From Acanthaster planci (taxonomy: Eukaryota; Echinodermata; Asteroidea; Valvatida; Acanthasteridae), in NCBI RefSeq assembly GCF_001949145.1, contig NW_019091424.1, positions 256,883 to 316,882 of the forward strand: a stretch of 60,000 bases of DNA. Reading direction: 5' to 3'. Under the pieces are notes generated by a model. The model worked only from the letters and a program-made list of their open reading frames with translations, was not told the origin of the DNA and did no database searches. A program made the position numbers and the translations under genes. Below are positions 57,301-60,000 of this stretch, piece after piece. Numbering within the stretch: the first letter of the stretch is position 1; every line of letters begins with the position of its first letter.

Positions 57301-59668
57301 TTTAGTAAACATATAATACATTTTATGGTTGAAGAGTGATCATATGGTTTTCTGTACTCCTATTATTACCAGTGATGTAATGGAGACTACGTGTACTTGA
57401 GACCTTCACAAGACCTCCAGTCTGAATTCAAGTCACAAGCTGTTCAATTCTTAGTTGTGTCTGGTTTTGTGTCTGGTCTTGTGATGGTCTTGACTATAAC
57501 ATTGATGATTACTGTTTTTCCTCTTGGTTTCCGTCAACACCTTGTCTCGAGATCCAACAGGGGAGTCCAGTTAACCCTCTACAGTCTTTCGTGAACTTGG
57601 TGAACATACCGCGTCTTTGACGTCATTTCATGTTTCCTGCACGTTAGTACAGCATCAAAATTAGCCCACTACTTTTGTTATAAATGCACTCGGATTTATT
57701 TGGTCCCTGCCGTTCCAGGATAACACAGCTCAACCATTCTTAAGTATGTGCCCCGAATGAAATGACCCTGCATTCATGCTTTCTGGTATGAAAACAGCAA
57801 GATTAATGCTTATGCTTTACAATACGAAAGAGTGACATTCGGACAAAAAGAAAAATACGGTTTTACAAGTTTTCATTTACAATGAAATGCTCAATAAGCC
57901 AGACGTGAGGGTTGTTTGTAGCGAGAGCAGCCTATTGACGCTTAACCATTTTGATGGCTTTTTTTTGGGGGGGGGGGGTTTATGGCGTGTGTGCATATAT
58001 TCGTGCGCGACCAATTTCTATGACCGCCAAGGCTTTTCGATTACCTACCGTTATCAGCCCATGGCTGTGTGTGTAAGAGGCATCATTGCGAAATCTAAAG
58101 AAGTCGGCTCCATTCGTTTGCATTATAAATGGTTAAAAATGACATCACATTTCGGTAATCAATAAAGAACTGGCTTCATTTTTGTCCCCCCCCCCGAGAG
58201 GTTTTTTTCAATCCACCCTACGCGCCCACAAGTGTGTTTTCTTGGTTAATTTTTCTCCTTCCTGATCTTATTTTGTCTTTTCAATCTGTACAGTGCCATT
58301 CTGTAGACAAGCTCCTCTCGTATCATTCCTTAACCGAGGAGGATTTGCTGAACAACACAGCGGCAGCACTGCAGGAAATCTGCCCGTCCCTGCTCTACCA
58401 GACGGCCCTACATTCATGTTCGCATCACGACCACGAGGACGATCACCACCACGATCATGACCACGGTTACCATGAAGGCGAAGAGCCGACCACAGCACAA
58501 GGTTATAAATATATGAAATTCCTTCAATCATATGATTGATATTGCAAGGCAAAGTACCATACTCTAAACACTGGTAATTTGTTCGTACCTTTTTAAGAAC
58601 TCAAACCAATCTAGGGTCAAAATGCAGCTAGATAATAAAGTGTTCATTCTCGATTTTTTGTACAAACAGGGTCAAAGTTTTCAAAACTGTGTGGTCAAAA
58701 AAGAACAAGCCGTGTAGCAAAATTCTAGCTCTGGCATGACATTGGTAAAGAGATGAAATCGATTTTTTAATAAGACACTATGGTGAAGATCAAACATCGA
58801 ACTCACTTCTTTGTTGATTATAATTGATAACTCTTCTCGTTACATGTACAATATGTTTGATAGTTTGGGGCTACGGTATCCTCTGTGTGACCATCATCAA
58901 CCTGGGGTCGCTCATGGGTGCTTTTGTCGTCCCATGCATGGACAAAAAGGTCTACAAGCTCATTCTAACCTACCTCGTTGGACTGGCCGTGGGCACCCTG
59001 ACCGGAAGTGCTCTCCTTCACCTGATCCCCAAGGTATTCTGAGCTCGAGAAAGGCATACAAGCGTCAACTGAATTCCTCAGATTGCGCCATGTATCATTT
59101 TGTGTTTGGCAAACCGCGTTCGCATGGATACGGGTTGACATGTCCTGACCAGAAATCATATTTTGAACATGTGTTACTGTTATGATAGCTATGGAGTGTC
59201 GACTCATTTCGTGCATTGTGATTGGCCAACGCGTTGCAAACTCTTGGTGGCGCGCTATTGTGAAACAGGCGTATTACATAATAAAGTAGTTTTCTACATG
59301 AACGAGTTTCTCAAACTTCTGCTTTCATGACAAAGTTTATAGCAAATGATGTCACTGAATTGCTTGCACTGAGGCTAAGTATTAAAAACCGACCAATCTT
59401 CCTAGCTTTGAATAGTTCACAAGACTCTTCAGACAAACGTTATCGTGGCCGCTGGAGACTCTGCTTGCATTTCTGTCATTACATCATAATTTCCGATCTT
59501 TATAGGCTTAAAACGTTATCATTTAATTTCCTTTCATTTCCCTAGACGTATCAAGTGCATGAGGATGATGTGGTATGGAGAAATACCTGCATCTTGGCGG
59601 GTATATACATATTCTTTATGGCAGAACGATTCTTGAAGATTTTTTCGACCAGAAAGGACTTGAACAGG
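54352..59668 (+). CDS. SLC39A8/SLC39A14: ZIP-family metal transporter, ZIP8/ZIP14 type (ZIP-B), partial
   Basis: Four exons lie in the window: 54352-54633, 58294-58501, 58864-59033, 59546-59668; the rest is beyond 60000. Junction phases (0, 1, 0, 0) equal those of ZIP-A. The start has context GCGATGG, followed by a signal peptide (SLWLAVAVTCMLLGSS). Exon 2 aligns with ZIP-A from SVDKLLSYHSLTEEDLL to PTTAQG and includes the CPSLL motif. Unlike ZIP-A, it carries a His/Asp segment (residues 134-154) with ten His in 21 residues, HDHEDDHHHDHDHGYH. Exon 3 encodes WGYGILCVTIINLGSLMG and [16 protein letters not shown], nearly identical to ZIP-A; exon 4 encodes TM3 (ILAGIYIFFMAERFLKIF). The donor after exon 2 (GTTATA) is weak, and intron 1 is 3.7 kb with several repeats. 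The metal-path motifs should be in the missing exons. Confidence 0.9.
56554..56778 (+). mobile_element. TIR-bounded fragment with a THAP zinc-finger remnant
   Basis: Ends ACTTCCACGGGACCGCAAAA / GGCGACAGATTT on the left and the inverse on the right (32-nt arms, few mismatches). Inside, the plus frame from 56588 reads SKWTSVCSLHFVGGDKTY and then PDPTIFPW. CxxHF followed by a PTIF-type motif is the C-terminal half of the THAP (C2CH) DNA-binding domain used by P-element-type transposases. The first Cys pair is missing, so it is a remnant. It lies in intron 1 of ZIP-B and directly precedes repeat H copy 2. Confidence 0.65.
56789..56945 (+). repeat. Dispersed repeat H, copy 2
   Basis: Aligns with 52607-52845 but lacks about 80 internal bases. 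It starts 10 bp after the THAP-bearing TIR element, so the two may be parts of one former transposon. Confidence 0.8.
57390..57510 (-). repeat. CACAAGACC-family element, copy 3
   Basis: Contains CTTGAGACCTTCACAAGACC near the left and GTGTCTGGTCTTGTGATGGT with CTTGACTATAACATTG at the right. It resembles the compact copy at 33270-33405. It lies in intron 1 of ZIP-B. Confidence 0.55.
59198..59274. mobile_element. MITE family A, half copy
   Basis: TCGACTCATTTCGTGCATTG, GGCCAACGCGTTGCAAACTC and TTGGTGGCGCGCTATTGTGA match the right half of the element at 5736-5896. The left half is absent. It lies in intron 3 of ZIP-B. Confidence 0.8.
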
Positions 59669-60000
59669 GTAAGTCATCGGCATATGGAAGGCACAAGCAA
59701 GCAACAAAACGCTCCTGGGTCATTGCAGCATAGCAGGTCGTACCTGGTTTCCTTGGCAACCTAGCGACTAGGTACGATTCTCCCCACCCCCACCCCCGGC
59801 TGGGATGCAAATACATGTTCATCATATGTTTACTCCCCTATCCGCACCCTTGAAGTGCACCCTTGCAATCGCAGGCGAATGAAAGAACTGGGCTCTTGCA
59901 TGGATTTGGCGTGCGCGCGCAATTCGGCGTGCTCCGGCATAAAGGCGCCTTTCTATATGCACGCCAACACTTCCGCAAAGTATTGCATATCAGTCATAAT

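Overview
The window is animal nuclear DNA. Genes are split into many short exons with GT/AG borders, introns are long, and intergenic DNA is crowded with short palindromic transposon relics, minisatellites and a decayed LINE. Gene content (a calmodulin-like protein, a TBC1D2-type Rab-GAP, two ZIP8/ZIP14-type metal transporters), the style of the repeats and the frequent octamer TACATGTA suggest a marine invertebrate, probably a non-vertebrate deuterostome (echinoderm, hemichordate or cephalochordate). I cannot place it more closely. One N at 48922 points to a draft assembly.

Layout. 1-4.7 kb: no gene seen; a tRNA-like relic, a 38-bp minisatellite and a dispersed repeat. 4.77-9.31 kb (minus): a calmodulin-like gene with four EF-hands, reconstructed as six exons giving 167 codons; its first exon appears to carry only the ATG. 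9.3-10.6 kb: a divergent intergenic space with a TATA box at 10361. 10.59-31.85 kb (plus): a complete TBC1D2-family gene of 30 exons plus one optional 24-nt exon, about 1,082 codons, encoding a PH domain, coiled coil and TBC domain with both catalytic fingers. Its introns hold several minisatellites and MITEs. 31.9-35.0 kb: intergenic, full of MITEs. 35.04-42.08 kb (plus): a complete nine-exon ZIP transporter of 508 codons (called ZIP-A here). 42.1-54.3 kb: a long gene-poor stretch with dispersed repeats, a 305-bp palindrome, a tRNA-derived SINE, a decayed LINE and one orphan first-exon candidate. 54.35 kb to the window end (plus): a second ZIP gene (ZIP-B), a tandem paralogue of ZIP-A with the same exon phases; four exons lie inside the window and the rest lies beyond it.

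The two ZIP genes are a clear tandem duplication in which ZIP-B carries a histidine-rich extracellular segment that ZIP-A lacks. The calmodulin-like and TBC1D2 genes are head-to-head. I see no functional link between the calmodulin-like, Rab-GAP and ZIP genes beyond proximity. I found no convincing wholly new system. The most notable items are the divergent ZIP pair, the lopsided calmodulin-like protein, a THAP zinc-finger fragment enclosed in a terminal inverted repeat, and several unnamed short palindromic element families with two or more copies each.
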